Assembly: GCA_015075445.1 (NCBI GenBank)
Contig: JABTUJ010000045.1
Location: 1-64,000, forward strand
Direction of reading: 5' to 3'
Source of the DNA: Verrucomicrobiales bacterium
GTDB lineage: Bacteria > Verrucomicrobiota > Verrucomicrobiia > Limisphaerales > J093
Length of the DNA: 64,000 bases
Shown: one piece after another, positions 30,691-38,528 of the stretch
How positions within the stretch are numbered: the first letter of the stretch is position 1
How the letters are laid out: the number at the start of each line of letters is the position of its first letter
Notes under the pieces: model-generated
Databases searched by the model: none
Told to the model about the DNA's origin: nothing
What the model saw: only the letters and a program-made list of their open reading frames with translations
Position numbers and translations under genes: made by a program

Positions 30691-30718
30691 TTGACCAGTT
30701 GGCAAGACTGGTCATACT
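30691..30718 (+). promoter_or_regulatory. Putative promoter and operator of the Phd/VapC pair
   Basis: TTGACC (30691-30696) and CATACT (30713-30718) are 16 bp apart, ending 7 bp before the antitoxin ATG at 30726. A perfect inverted repeat TGACCAG...CTGGTCA (30692-30698 and 30708-30714) spans the promoter. This fits repression by the antitoxin or the complex, as is usual for such operons. Confidence 0.6.
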
Positions 30719-30725
30719 TGTGGTC

Positions 30726-30941
30726 ATGCAAGCGCCCATTGCCGAGGTGAAAAAGCGGTTGTGCGAATTGGTGGACCGCGTCGAGGCCGGGGAAACGGTG
30801 ATCATCCTGCGGCATGGCCGGCCGGCGGCGCGGTTGACTCCCATGCCGGGACGCGGCGAGCCGTGGCGGGTGGAGACACCGGACGATCCGGCGGCATACC
30901 GCGGTGTCAATATTGACGAACCGGTGCTCGAGGAAATCTGA
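30726..30941 (+). CDS. Antitoxin, Phd/YefM family
   Basis: 71 residues. MQAPIAEVKKRLCELVDRVEAGETVIILRHGRPAARL is the standard Phd/YefM N-terminal fold (ExKxxLxxLxxxVxxGExVxIxRxGxPxAxL). The acidic C-terminal tail (NIDEPVLEEI) would bind and block the toxin. The ATG at 30726 was chosen because the fold begins there and because it sits just behind the promoter. The stop is 2 bp from the VapC start. Confidence 0.88.
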   Translation: MQAPIAEVKKRLCELVDRVEAGETVIILRHGRPAARLTPMPGRGEPWRVETPDDPAAYRGVNIDEPVLEEI

Positions 30942-30943
30942 GG

Positions 30944-31339
30944 GTGAGGATCCTGGCCGACACCGGAATCTGGTTTCGCTTCGTCCGCCGGTTGCCTTTG
31001 TCGCGGAAGGTTGAAGCCGCCTTCGAGGACAGCGGCAATCAGCGTTATCTGTGCCCGATCTCCAGCATGGAAGTGGTGCGGAAATGGCGCGCGGGCAAAT
31101 TGCCTTGTCCGGAGCCTACCACCTGGCTGGATCTCGCGTTGGAGGGCTTCGAAATCCTGCCTATCACCGAACCGATCGCCCGCCAGGCGGCCTTGTGGGA
31201 ATGGGAGCATCGAGACCCAGCGGACCGGCTCATCGCCGCAACGGCGCAGTTGCACGGAATCGAGCTTTGGCACACCGATACCATCCTCCAGAAGCTCGCG
31301 GGCTTTCCGCAGCGTTACTTCAAAGCGGTGACGCTGTGA
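30944..31339 (+). CDS. PIN-domain ribonuclease toxin, VapC-like
   Basis: 131 residues from a GTG. PIN-domain features: an N-terminal ILADTGIW strand with the first metal Asp, SSMEVVRKWRAGK with the conserved Glu, DPADRLIAATAQLHG with the third acid, and WHTDTILQK with the last Asp. VapC toxins cleave tRNA or rRNA. All acidic residues are present, so the toxin appears intact. It is coupled to the Phd-like antitoxin just upstream and lies between the two 305-bp direct repeats. Confidence 0.88.
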   Translation: MRILADTGIWFRFVRRLPLSRKVEAAFEDSGNQRYLCPISSMEVVRKWRAGKLPCPEPTTWLDLALEGFEILPITEPIARQAALWEWEHRDPADRLIAATAQLHGIELWHTDTILQKLAGFPQRYFKAVTL

Positions 31340-31479
31340 ACCGAGGACATGAGTCGGTGATTGCCCGTTCGTCCTGGGCTGATCGTCAATTGTCGCGATC
31401 TGACCGTGAACCGGTTGGTTGGTCAGCGCAGATTAGCGGTGCGAGGTGCGCATCCCTGATGGCCCCGAAATGAGCCGTG

Positions 31480-31736
31480 AAGGGTTCGTCGCGACGCCGA
31501 TAGGCGGGTCCCTGGAAGGGGCGGTTACCGTCGGTGGTGGCGTAATCCACCGTCACGGGTGAACCGGAGTCGCCGGACCGAAGCATGGTCAAGGCGACGG
31601 CGCCCTCGCTCTCGCCCGTCGTGTACGTGGAGGCGCTGAACTCGATGCTCGGTTGGGCCGCATTGGCCTACGCGACCAACCGCAGCACCAGCGTGGTGGC
31701 GGTTGCGACCTGTGAGAAGATGATCTTCGTTTTCAT
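31480..31736 (-). pseudogene. Calx-beta-domain secreted protein, fragment
   Basis: The ATG at 31736 opens a short leader (MKTKIIFSQVATATTLVLRL) that hits a TAG after about 22 codons. One frame over, the sequence continues as a Calx-beta motif: SIEFSASTYTTGESEGAVAL followed by RSGDSGSPVTVDYATTDG. This is the calcium-binding beta-sandwich repeat of large exported proteins. It stops matching after about 31490. This is a short, frameshifted 5' end of a former surface-protein gene. Confidence 0.6.
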
Positions 31737-31823
31737 CGTCCGAAGGGCCGAGTTGTTGTCTGCGGCTTCTGCGCCCCTGCGCAGGCTTTCTGTCGCTCGA
31801 GCGCTGGCGGCGCGTTCCCTCCA

Positions 31824-31848
31824 TTACATGGGAATCCGCGGGGCGAAG
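31824..31848 (+). repeat. Dispersed 25-bp repeat, copy 2
   Basis: Identical over 25 bp to 25509-25533, in the same orientation. It lies upstream of the Calx-beta fragment start on that gene's strand. Confidence 0.7.
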
Positions 31849-31945
31849 TTGCAGACCAAGCGCGGTTGTTCTCTCTCCTTCTTGGCTTGCAGGGCATCGG
31901 TCCGGGCAGGTGGGGACGGGCTCCGCCGGGAGAAGGTCGGTGCGC

Positions 31946-33792
31946 TCAGGGTGTGGACTTCGCGGGTTCGTCGCGCCCCACCGTGTCCAGTTCCGGGCGA
32001 CCGGTGGCTTCGCGGATCTGTTCGAGGGCGGCCAGGACCTTGCGAGTCATGGGATGATCGGGGCCGACCTTTCGATGCGCGGCCTCATAGGCGTCGAGGA
32101 TGAGCCGGACGGCGGCGTCGGTGTGCCCGGCGTAGAAGTGGGTGCGGGCCAGTTCGAGCCGGGTTTCCAGGGTGTCAACATGTTCCTCCGGAAGGGCTGT
32201 TAACTGGGAGTCGAGCACCCGGTTGAAACCGGCGATCGCCTGTTCGAAGAGGGCTGCGTTGCTGGTCGAGCGGGCCTGGCCCCGGAAGAGCAGCGCCTCC
32301 TGAAAGTCGGCCAGCAGCAGGAGTTGGTGAGCAGCGGGAAAGTGGGGCGCCAACGCCTGCCGCCATTCGGCGATGGAAGCGCGGGCCTCGTCGAACCGAC
32401 GTTCCAGGCGATACATGCCGGCGAGGAACCGAAGCGCATGGGCGCGATGGACGTCCGCGTCGCGTTCGCCGGCCTTGCGGCGGGTGAGGGCGACGGCTTC
32501 GTGCAACAGTTCATACGCGGGGGGAGAATCGCCGGCGTCGCGGTAGCCGATGGCGAGCTGCGTCTTGAGGTGCAGGAGCCGGAAATGATCGGCTGTCAGT
32601 TCCCGACGCAGGATGGGCTGAGCCCTGAGGAAGTAGGGCCAGGCTTCTTCAGTCTGCTCGTTGAGGCTGTAGTACTGACCGACGGTCTGGAACACGATGG
32701 CGGCTTCCAGGGCGTTTGCCGACAGATGCGTCTTCACCAGGGCCAGCGCGCGGGCGAGGTGGATCCAGGCCGTGTCGACTTCGTAGAGTTCCAGGTACGC
32801 CGAGGCCAGGGCCGTGCGGACGGAGACCTCGACCTCGGGGTCATCGGCGAGGAGGTGTTCGAGGTCCGCGCTGAAGGTGTCGAGCATCTCCCGGACGGTG
32901 AAGTCCTGGCGCTTGCCGGCGGCGGGTTCGGCGGTGGCGATCAGTTCGCGGAGGAGTTCGGCGACGCGGTTACTCTTCTGGGCGCTGCGCAGGGCGGCGC
33001 GGGCCTCCTGGCGGGCGGTGGCGAGGCCGAGGAGTGCCAAGACCAGCCCACCGGCAACGGCCGCCACCGTGGTGGCCCAGAGACCTGCCACCAGCGGCTT
33101 GCGCCGGCACCAGCGCCAAGCCCGGCCGAGCGGCCCGAGCGGTCGGGCGATGGTGGGTTCGCCATTGAGGAAGCGGCCCAGCTCGAGCGCCAGGGCGGCG
33201 GCGGTGGGATAGCGGCGTTCCGGCTCCTTCTCCAGGCACTTGAGGCAAACCGTCTGGAGATCGCGCGGCACGCCCGGGTTCAGCAGGCGCGGGGTGACCG
33301 GGTCCTGGGTCACGACCTGCTGGATGGCTTCGTTGAGCGTCAGGCTCGATTCGCCATCGAGCCGTTTGGCCAGACCGAAATCGGTCACTTGCGGTTGATC
33401 ATTCTCGTCGATGAGCACGTTCGACGGCTTGAGGTCGCGGTGCAGGATGCCGTGCTCGTGCGCGTAATGGACCGCTTCGGCGATGCGCTTGAGGTAGGTC
33501 GCCGCGCGTGGGCGCGATAGACGATGCCCATGCCGCCGCGGGCGATTTCTTCGAGCAACTCGTACTCGCCAAAGCGCCGCACGGACGGATTGGTGACGCC
33601 GAGGGCCGGGGCTTGCATTGGCGGGGCCGACTGCCGCGCCGAGCCTTCGCAACCTCCGTCTGAATCCTCGATGACCTTGTCGTCAGCCTCGACCATCAAC
33701 GCCCCGCGCAGGGCGCAGGTCGGGCAGATCCCCGGTGGCGCGTCGGGCGGCAACGCGGTGTTGCAGATCGGACAGGTCGGCGCCTGGTTCAT
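31946..33792 (-). pseudogene. Ser/Thr kinase-TPR protein, copy B, N-lobe deleted
   Basis: From the ATG at 33792 the zinc-ribbon N-terminus and the glycine loop (ARGGMGIVYRA) are read. Then, at 33509/33510, 238 nt present in copy A are absent. That shifts the frame and removes the VAxK, alphaC and hinge segments. In the new frame the protein continues with ATYLKRIAEAVHYAHEHG, HRDLKPSN, DFG, a shortened activation region that also lacks the APE/DVYSLG part, the C-lobe end, a membrane segment and about 330 residues of TPR-like helices ending at 31946. No product could be an active kinase. The 3' two thirds are one long open frame and might be an intact TPR scaffold if expressed separately. Confidence 0.75.
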
Positions 33793-33814
33793 GCAGGTCG
33801 GAGGCGGTTGGTTA
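33510..33814. repeat. 305-bp direct repeat, copy B (partner 30005-30309)
   Basis: Matches 30005-30309 at 300 of 305 positions by eye, in the same orientation. Its left edge is the deletion junction inside kinase copy B. Confidence 0.9.
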
Positions 33815-33958
33815 CCCTGCTGCCGGGTTCAGGTTGCTCGAAGGGGCGGCGAGGGAAGTCGATCAATCTTGGAATGCTCGGACCACGACCAGGCGTGGCG
33901 TCGTGGGGGAAGGGCGGTTCGCGGGCGGATACGGCGGTTGGTCCCAGTCCTGGCCGAT

Positions 33959-33986
33959 TGTCAAATGTCAATGTTTGACCCCATTG
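33959..33986 (-). repeat. Solo REP-like element, 28 bp
   Basis: Identical over all 28 bp to the reverse complement of the left end (37302-37329) of the RAYT unit. It begins TGTCAAATGTCAATG and ends GACCCCATTG. It supplies the last codons and the stop of the ECF fragment, so that gene appears to be cut at this element. Confidence 0.9.
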
Positions 33987-34425
33987 CTTTCCACGAAGGG
34001 GAGAAGGAACGCAGAGTTGCAGCCGCAGCGCAATCGTCCCAGGGAATGAAGCAGAGATCGCCGCCGCCCTTGGTGGCGCCGGCCTTGTCCCGTTCGTCGG
34101 CCGGAAACCGCCGCACGAACAGCAGCAGGAAGGAACGAAAGCGTCCGTCGCAGTGCTGCAGGCGCTGCAGGAAGTTGTGTTCGAGGAAATGCGCAAAGAA
34201 CCCCTGGGTCAGGTCCTGGGCGTCCACCGGGGAGAAGCCCACCCGCCGGATGTAGGCGTAAACCGGCCGCCAGTAGTCGCGGCACAGCCGATCCGAGGCC
34301 GTGCGCCCCTCCGCGTCGCTGCCATCCCGCGCGGCGAGTACGAGGGACCAGTGGGTCGTGTGGAAGGTCGCCCCGTCCGTCCAGAGGGCCGGTGACGTGT
34401 CGGCTTTCGGACGCCTGTTGGAAAT
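33961..34425 (-). pseudogene. ECF sigma factor fragment
   Basis: One frame reads WTDGATFHTTHWSLVLAA, then DYWRPVYAYIRR, GFSPVDAQDLTQGFFAHFLE and FRSFLLLFVRRF. This is region 2 of the ECF group whose proteins start with TTHWSLV. No start codon exists between the upstream stop (34426-34428) and the motif, and the region 4 helix-turn-helix is missing. The end falls in the REP-like element at 33959. Its position just upstream of kinase copy B is the usual sigma-kinase pairing in this phylum, here with both partners broken. Confidence 0.7.
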
Positions 34426-34553
34426 CTAATGACTCCGGCGAGGCAGGAAAGCGGAAAAACCCGGCCCCTGCGGCAGGCGGAGTTGCGACTGGAACCGCGA
34501 ATGCCCGGACGTCCGCCCGTTGCGGTAACGCCCGGCAAGCCGCGGCGGGGGGC

Positions 34554-35354
34554 TCAGTAGAAGCTGGTGAAGTTACCGTAGTAGCGCCAGACGATGCGGC
34601 CGCGGCGGGTGAGTTCGGCGTGGCCATCCGCATAGGCCCGCGTGGTGGACTGGGCGTCGGTGCCCTGGATCTGCCAGGTCGAATCGCCGGCCCGACGCGG
34701 GTGGCCGCCGAAGGCGGTGGCGACGTTGGTGCTGAAGCCGTCGCGGTAGAGGTTGTCGGTCAACACCGGGCTGCCGGTCGCCTGCACGTCCTCCAGTCGC
34801 GTGGGCCAGCCGGACTCGACGGTGTTGGTGTTGGCGCGGTCGGAACTCATCACGCGGAAGCCGGGGACACCCGAACGGGGCACCCACCAGCTATGCTGGA
34901 TGATGGCGAAGCCGAACGACCAGCGTGAACGGTAGTAGAGCTCGAGGTCTTCGTTGTTGGACAGCGGCCGGCGCAGGCTCTTCTGAAACCAGGCCTTCGC
35001 CTCTTGGAACTCCGTGGCGCGGGCCGGGCAGAAGAACATGGGGACGGTGAGGCCGTAGTTCTGCATGGCGGGGACCATGGCGTAGGCGACATCCCAGGGG
35101 TTGTTCCCCAAATCCCCCAACATGGGCAAGCGCCCGCGCGGGTCGTCGGAGGCGTAGAGGTTCGCGGCCACGGCCCACTGCCGGAAGTTGGACAGGCAGT
35201 TCATCTCCTTGGCCTTGAACTTGGCCTTGCCCAGGGCGGGCAGCAGCATGCCGGCGAGGATCGCGATGATGGCGATGACGACGAGCAGTTCGATCAGGGT
35301 GAACGCGGCTCGCCCTTGGGCAGCCCGGCGGTTGGCGTCATGGGTCGAGGACAT
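34554..35354 (-). CDS. Pseudopilin-like protein with prepilin cleavage/methylation motif
   Basis: 266 residues. The leader is followed by FTLIELLVVIAIIAILAGML, the type IV prepilin/pseudopilin signal cut by PilD-type peptidase, then the PALGKAKFKAKEMNCLSNFR helix and an RLPMLGD segment. The C-terminal part has the TRAYADGHAEL motif of verrucomicrobial members. The protein would be inserted in the inner membrane and assembled into a pseudopilus or surface filament. It appears complete, unlike the fragment at 28654-28983. No other secretion gene is nearby; many paralogues per genome is normal for the phylum. Confidence 0.85.
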   Translation of the reverse strand: MSSTHDANRRAAQGRAAFTLIELLVVIAIIAILAGMLLPALGKAKFKAKEMNCLSNFRQWAVAANLYASDDPRGRLPMLGDLGNNPWDVAYAMVPAMQNYGLTVPMFFCPARATEFQEAKAWFQKSLRRPLSNNEDLELYYRSRWSFGFAIIQHSWWVPRSGVPGFRVMSSDRANTNTVESGWPTRLEDVQATGSPVLTDNLYRDGFSTNVATAFGGHPRRAGDSTWQIQGTDAQSTTRAYADGHAELTRRGRIVWRYYGNFTSFY

Positions 35355-35372
35355 GGCTTTGGTTGGTTGGGG

Positions 35373-35843
35373 TCACGGCTTCTGAACGCGGTCAGTATGG
35401 TTAATCCCGTCCGGGAGGGGGGCCCCGGGTGCAGGTGCGAGACGGGGGATCAGGGCCGCCAGGAGTTCGGCCGGCAGACGGCGGGGTTTGTCGTTCAGGC
35501 CGGTGCAGGCGTGGTGGCTTTCCGCGGTGAGGATGGGCTGTCCGTGCCGGTTGTGCATCCGGTGGCTGAAGTTCAACCGGGCGCCCTGTGCCAGGGTCGG
35601 TTCGATCGCGACGGCCAGAGTGTCGTCGTAGCGGGCCTGCCGGTGGTAGTCGAGGGTCACGCGGAGGATCGGGAACAGGACGCCGCGCTCCTGCCAGGCG
35701 AGCAGCGGGTGGCCCAGCGCGCGGAAGAACTCCCCGCGGGCGGCTTCGAGGATGTCGAGGTACCGGCTGTGATACACGTGATTGCCAAGCGTGCATTCCG
35801 CGTACGTGACGCGGTGGGCGTGGACGAAGGGCGTCGCTGGCAT
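35373..35843 (-). CDS. Acyl-CoA thioesterase, YbgC/4-hydroxybenzoyl-CoA thioesterase-like
   Basis: 156 residues from the ATG at 35843. The hotdog-fold pattern is clear: HRVTYAECTLGNHVYHSRYL, in which Glu or Asp near the Asn-His marks the active region, then EAARGEFFRALG and LRVTLDYHRQARYDDTLAV. Such enzymes hydrolyse acyl-CoA or aromatic-CoA thioesters in the cytoplasm. The classical YbgC aspartate (YxDxDxxGHV) position reads Glu-Cys here, which may alter the mechanism. The open frame extends far upstream but similarity starts at this Met. It ends 19 bp from the pseudopilin start and may be cotranscribed with it. Confidence 0.82.
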   Translation of the reverse strand: MPATPFVHAHRVTYAECTLGNHVYHSRYLDILEAARGEFFRALGHPLLAWQERGVLFPILRVTLDYHRQARYDDTLAVAIEPTLAQGARLNFSHRMHNRHGQPILTAESHHACTGLNDKPRRLPAELLAALIPRLAPAPGAPLPDGINHTDRVQKP

Positions 35844-35970
35844 GGGCTCAACGCTAACGGTCGCCGTCGTTGCGTACCAGCACAACGAGGGGGGAGGGAA
35901 GCGCGAAATTGGGCTTCGCGGGTGTCGTTCGCGGGTTGCCGAGCGGGAGGGCGATGGGTATGAGTGGCGC

Positions 35971-37260
35971 GTGAAACACTGGTTGTTCTTCTGCACGGTC
36001 GTGGTGTTGCCGTTCGGTGGCTGGGCGGGGGAGACCGTCTGGCCCCAGTTCCGCGGTCCGCGTGGCGACGGCACGTCCGCGGCGCAGGGCGTGCCGATGG
36101 TCTGGGCGGAATCGAGCAACCTGGCCTGGAAGGTATCGCTTCCCGGGCGGGGGCGTTCGTCCCCGGTGGTGTTGGGCGAGCGGGTTTGGCTCACGAGTGC
36201 CGTCGAGCAGGGGGTCCAGCGCACGCGCATTGGTCCCGACGACATGCAGACGGCCGAGGATGTCAGTCTTCGGGTCCTGGCGCTGGAGGCGGCGACCGGC
36301 CGCGTGCTCTGGGAGACGGTGCTTTTCGACGTGGCCCAGCCGGACCCGGTGCACTGGCTGAACAGTTGGGCCACGCCGACGCCGGCCGTCGAGGCGGGCC
36401 GGCTTTACTGCGACTTCGGCACGTTCGGCACGGCGTGCCTCGACGATGCGACCGGTGAGGTGCTGTGGAAGACGCGCGTGCCGCTGGATCATCAGGTGGG
36501 GCCGGGCAGTTCGCCGGTGCTTTACGAGCGCCTGCTCATCCTGGCGCGCGACGGACGGGACGCCCAGTTCGTCACGGCGGTGGACAAGGCCACGGGGGAG
36601 GCGGTGTGGCGCGTCGAGCGGCCCCCCATCAACACGGGCAGTCCGAACTTGAAGAAGTCTTTCGCCACGCCGTTGCTCCTCGAGGCCGCGGGTCGTTCGC
36701 AGCTCGTTTCACCCGCCGCGCACTGGGTGGTGTCGTACGATCCGGTCACCGGCCGTGAGTTGTGGCGGGCGCGGCACGGCGATGGCTTCTCAATCGGTAC
36801 AGGTCCCGTCTTCGCGCATGGCTTGGTGCTGTTCGGCACGGGCTGTTTCAAGGCGCAACTCTTCGCCATCGGCGTGGATGGGGAGGGGGATGTCACGACG
36901 TCCAGGGTGGCGTGGAAGACCCTCCGGCAGGTGCCGATCATGTCGTCGCCGGTCGCAGTGGGGGACGAGGTCTATTGGGTTTCGGACGAGGGCATGGCGA
37001 CCTGTGCCGACGCACGCACGGGCGAGATCCGCTGGCAGGAACGGTTGGGCGGGGGCCACCTCGCCTCACCGCTGGCGGCGGAGGGGCGCGTGTACTACTT
37101 CGCCCAGGATGGGCGGACCACGGTGGTGCGCGCCGGGCCGGTTTTTGAAGAGCTTGCCCGGAACAAGGTCGAGGGCACGGTCATTGCGACGCCGGCGATG
37201 GTGGATGGCACGATCTACCTGCGGACGGACACGCATCTGCATCGGATCGGTCGTCCGTAG
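35971..37260 (+). CDS. Secreted PQQ-like beta-propeller protein
   Basis: 429 residues from the GTG at 35971, the first codon giving a signal peptide (MKHWLFFCTVVVLPFGGWAG). The mature protein starts with WPQFRGPRGDGTS, the signature of this large planctomycete/verrucomicrobial family. It carries repeated blades such as LALEAATGRVLWE, DDATGEVLWKT, DKATGEAVWRV and DARTGEIRWQE, consistent with an eight-bladed propeller. PQQ-binding catalytic residues are not evident, so a structural or binding role is more likely than alcohol dehydrogenase activity. It is divergent from the thioesterase. RAYT-1 starts 41 bp after its stop. Confidence 0.85.
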   Translation: MKHWLFFCTVVVLPFGGWAGETVWPQFRGPRGDGTSAAQGVPMVWAESSNLAWKVSLPGRGRSSPVVLGERVWLTSAVEQGVQRTRIGPDDMQTAEDVSLRVLALEAATGRVLWETVLFDVAQPDPVHWLNSWATPTPAVEAGRLYCDFGTFGTACLDDATGEVLWKTRVPLDHQVGPGSSPVLYERLLILARDGRDAQFVTAVDKATGEAVWRVERPPINTGSPNLKKSFATPLLLEAAGRSQLVSPAAHWVVSYDPVTGRELWRARHGDGFSIGTGPVFAHGLVLFGTGCFKAQLFAIGVDGEGDVTTSRVAWKTLRQVPIMSSPVAVGDEVYWVSDEGMATCADARTGEIRWQERLGGGHLASPLAAEGRVYYFAQDGRTTVVRAGPVFEELARNKVEGTVIATPAMVDGTIYLRTDTHLHRIGRP

Positions 37261-37301
37261 AATCCTCGAAACCCGAGACTCATTGCGATCAGGTCGAAAG
37301 C

Positions 37302-38429
37302 CAATGGGGTCAAACATTGACATTTGACAATTCCCGCCAGGGGTGGAGAAGGTCGAGCCATGGCACGTCCTTTGCGAATCAACGTGGCGGGTGGCTGGTA
37401 TCACGTGATGAGCCGGGGCAACGGGGGTGAGGTCCTCTACCGCACGGATCCGGACCGGCGGCGGTTTCTTGGCCTGGTCGCCGAGTTGCCGGAGCGGTTC
37501 GGGACCGAGGTCCACGCCTTTGTCCTGATGGACAACCATTACCATCTGCTGCTGCGGTGTCGGCGGGCCGAGCTCAGCGAGACGCTGCGCTGGCTGCAGA
37601 CCGCCTACGCCATCCGGTTCAACTGGGCGCATCGCCGACGAGGGCACGTGTTTCAGGGTCGGTTCAAGTCGATACTGATCCGCGACGAGGGGGCCTTGGA
37701 TGCGGTGGCCCGCTATCTGCATCTGAATCCGGTGCGTGTGGGAGGACTGGGGCTGTCGAAGGATGATCAGCGGCGGGCGAAGCTGGTGGGTTGCCCGGAC
37801 CCGGGGGCGGCGCTGATCGCGCGGCGTCTGGGCGTGCTGCGGGACTATCCCTGGAGTTCGTGGCGCGTGTATGCGGGGCTGGAGCCGACCCCGACGTGGC
37901 TGACGGTAGAACGGATCGCCTCGGGATGTGGCGGCCGCCGGCCGCCGGAGCAGCGTGCCGCGTTGATCCATTCCACGGAGCAACCGATTCGCCAGGGGCG
38001 CCTGGACAGCCCCTGGGAGGGGAGGGTGGCGGGTACGGTGCTGGGGGACGCGGCCGAGGCGGCGGCCTTGCTGCGGGGGAGGGGGAAGGAGCTCGGCGGG
38101 CAGGGAGAGTCCACGCGCCAGGCAGCGCTCGACGTGCGACCCGGATGGCCCGCCATCGTCCGGGCCGCGGAGTCGCTGCGGGGCCACAAGTGGGAGGAGA
38201 TGACGGAGCGCTACGGCGACTGGGGGCGGGATGGAACGTGGGCGGTCGCGACGCGCTATCTGGGGTGGAGGTTGGTCGAGGTGGTGAGGCAGGTGGAGGG
38301 AGTCAACTATGCTGCCGCCGCCCAGGGGATCCGGCGGTTCTGGCGGCAGGCGGAAACGCACCCGGAACGGGCGCGGTTCGCGCGTCGCCTGCGAGAGAGA
38401 ATGTCAATAGTCAATGTTTGACCCCATTG
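37302..38429 (+). mobile_element. RAYT unit 1 with 28-bp inverted ends
   Basis: A Y1 transposase gene bounded by imperfect inverted repeats: left 37302-37329 (CAATGGGGTCAAACATTGAC...) and right 38402-38429, differing at 2 of 28 positions. The right end contains the transposase stop codon. The left end is identical to the solo copy at 33959-33986. Confidence 0.85.
37360..38421 (+). CDS. REP-associated tyrosine transposase (RAYT, Y1_Tnp)
   Basis: 353 residues. The N-terminal half has the Y1 transposase pattern of the IS200/IS605 superfamily: GGWYHVMSRGNGGEVLY, the HUH-like metal motif in MDNHYHLLLR, the catalytic tyrosine in LRWLQTAYAIRFN, and GHVFQGRFKSILI with RYLHLNPVRVG. The C-terminal about 150 residues are an extra domain seen in longer family members. 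RAYTs nick and join single-stranded DNA at REP hairpins and usually occur singly rather than spreading as insertion sequences. The ATG at 37360 lies 30 bp inside the left repeat. The gene appears intact. Confidence 0.9.
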   Translation: MARPLRINVAGGWYHVMSRGNGGEVLYRTDPDRRRFLGLVAELPERFGTEVHAFVLMDNHYHLLLRCRRAELSETLRWLQTAYAIRFNWAHRRRGHVFQGRFKSILIRDEGALDAVARYLHLNPVRVGGLGLSKDDQRRAKLVGCPDPGAALIARRLGVLRDYPWSSWRVYAGLEPTPTWLTVERIASGCGGRRPPEQRAALIHSTEQPIRQGRLDSPWEGRVAGTVLGDAAEAAALLRGRGKELGGQGESTRQAALDVRPGWPAIVRAAESLRGHKWEEMTERYGDWGRDGTWAVATRYLGWRLVEVVRQVEGVNYAAAAQGIRRFWRQAETHPERARFARRLRERMSIVNV

Positions 38430-38528
38430 AGCTCCCGGCATGGGGGGCAGGGCAGGGCGGCTAAAGCTGTAGCGAACGTACACCTTTGCGCTTGCCGGTC
38501 GCCGGGGTCGCCGGCACGCTCGCGGTCC

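Noticed and set aside
33959..38429. Region between the solo REP-like element and RAYT-1 as one composite transposon
   Set aside because: The enclosed genes are ordinary phylum genes, no target duplication was seen, and single REP copies are normal for RAYT systems.
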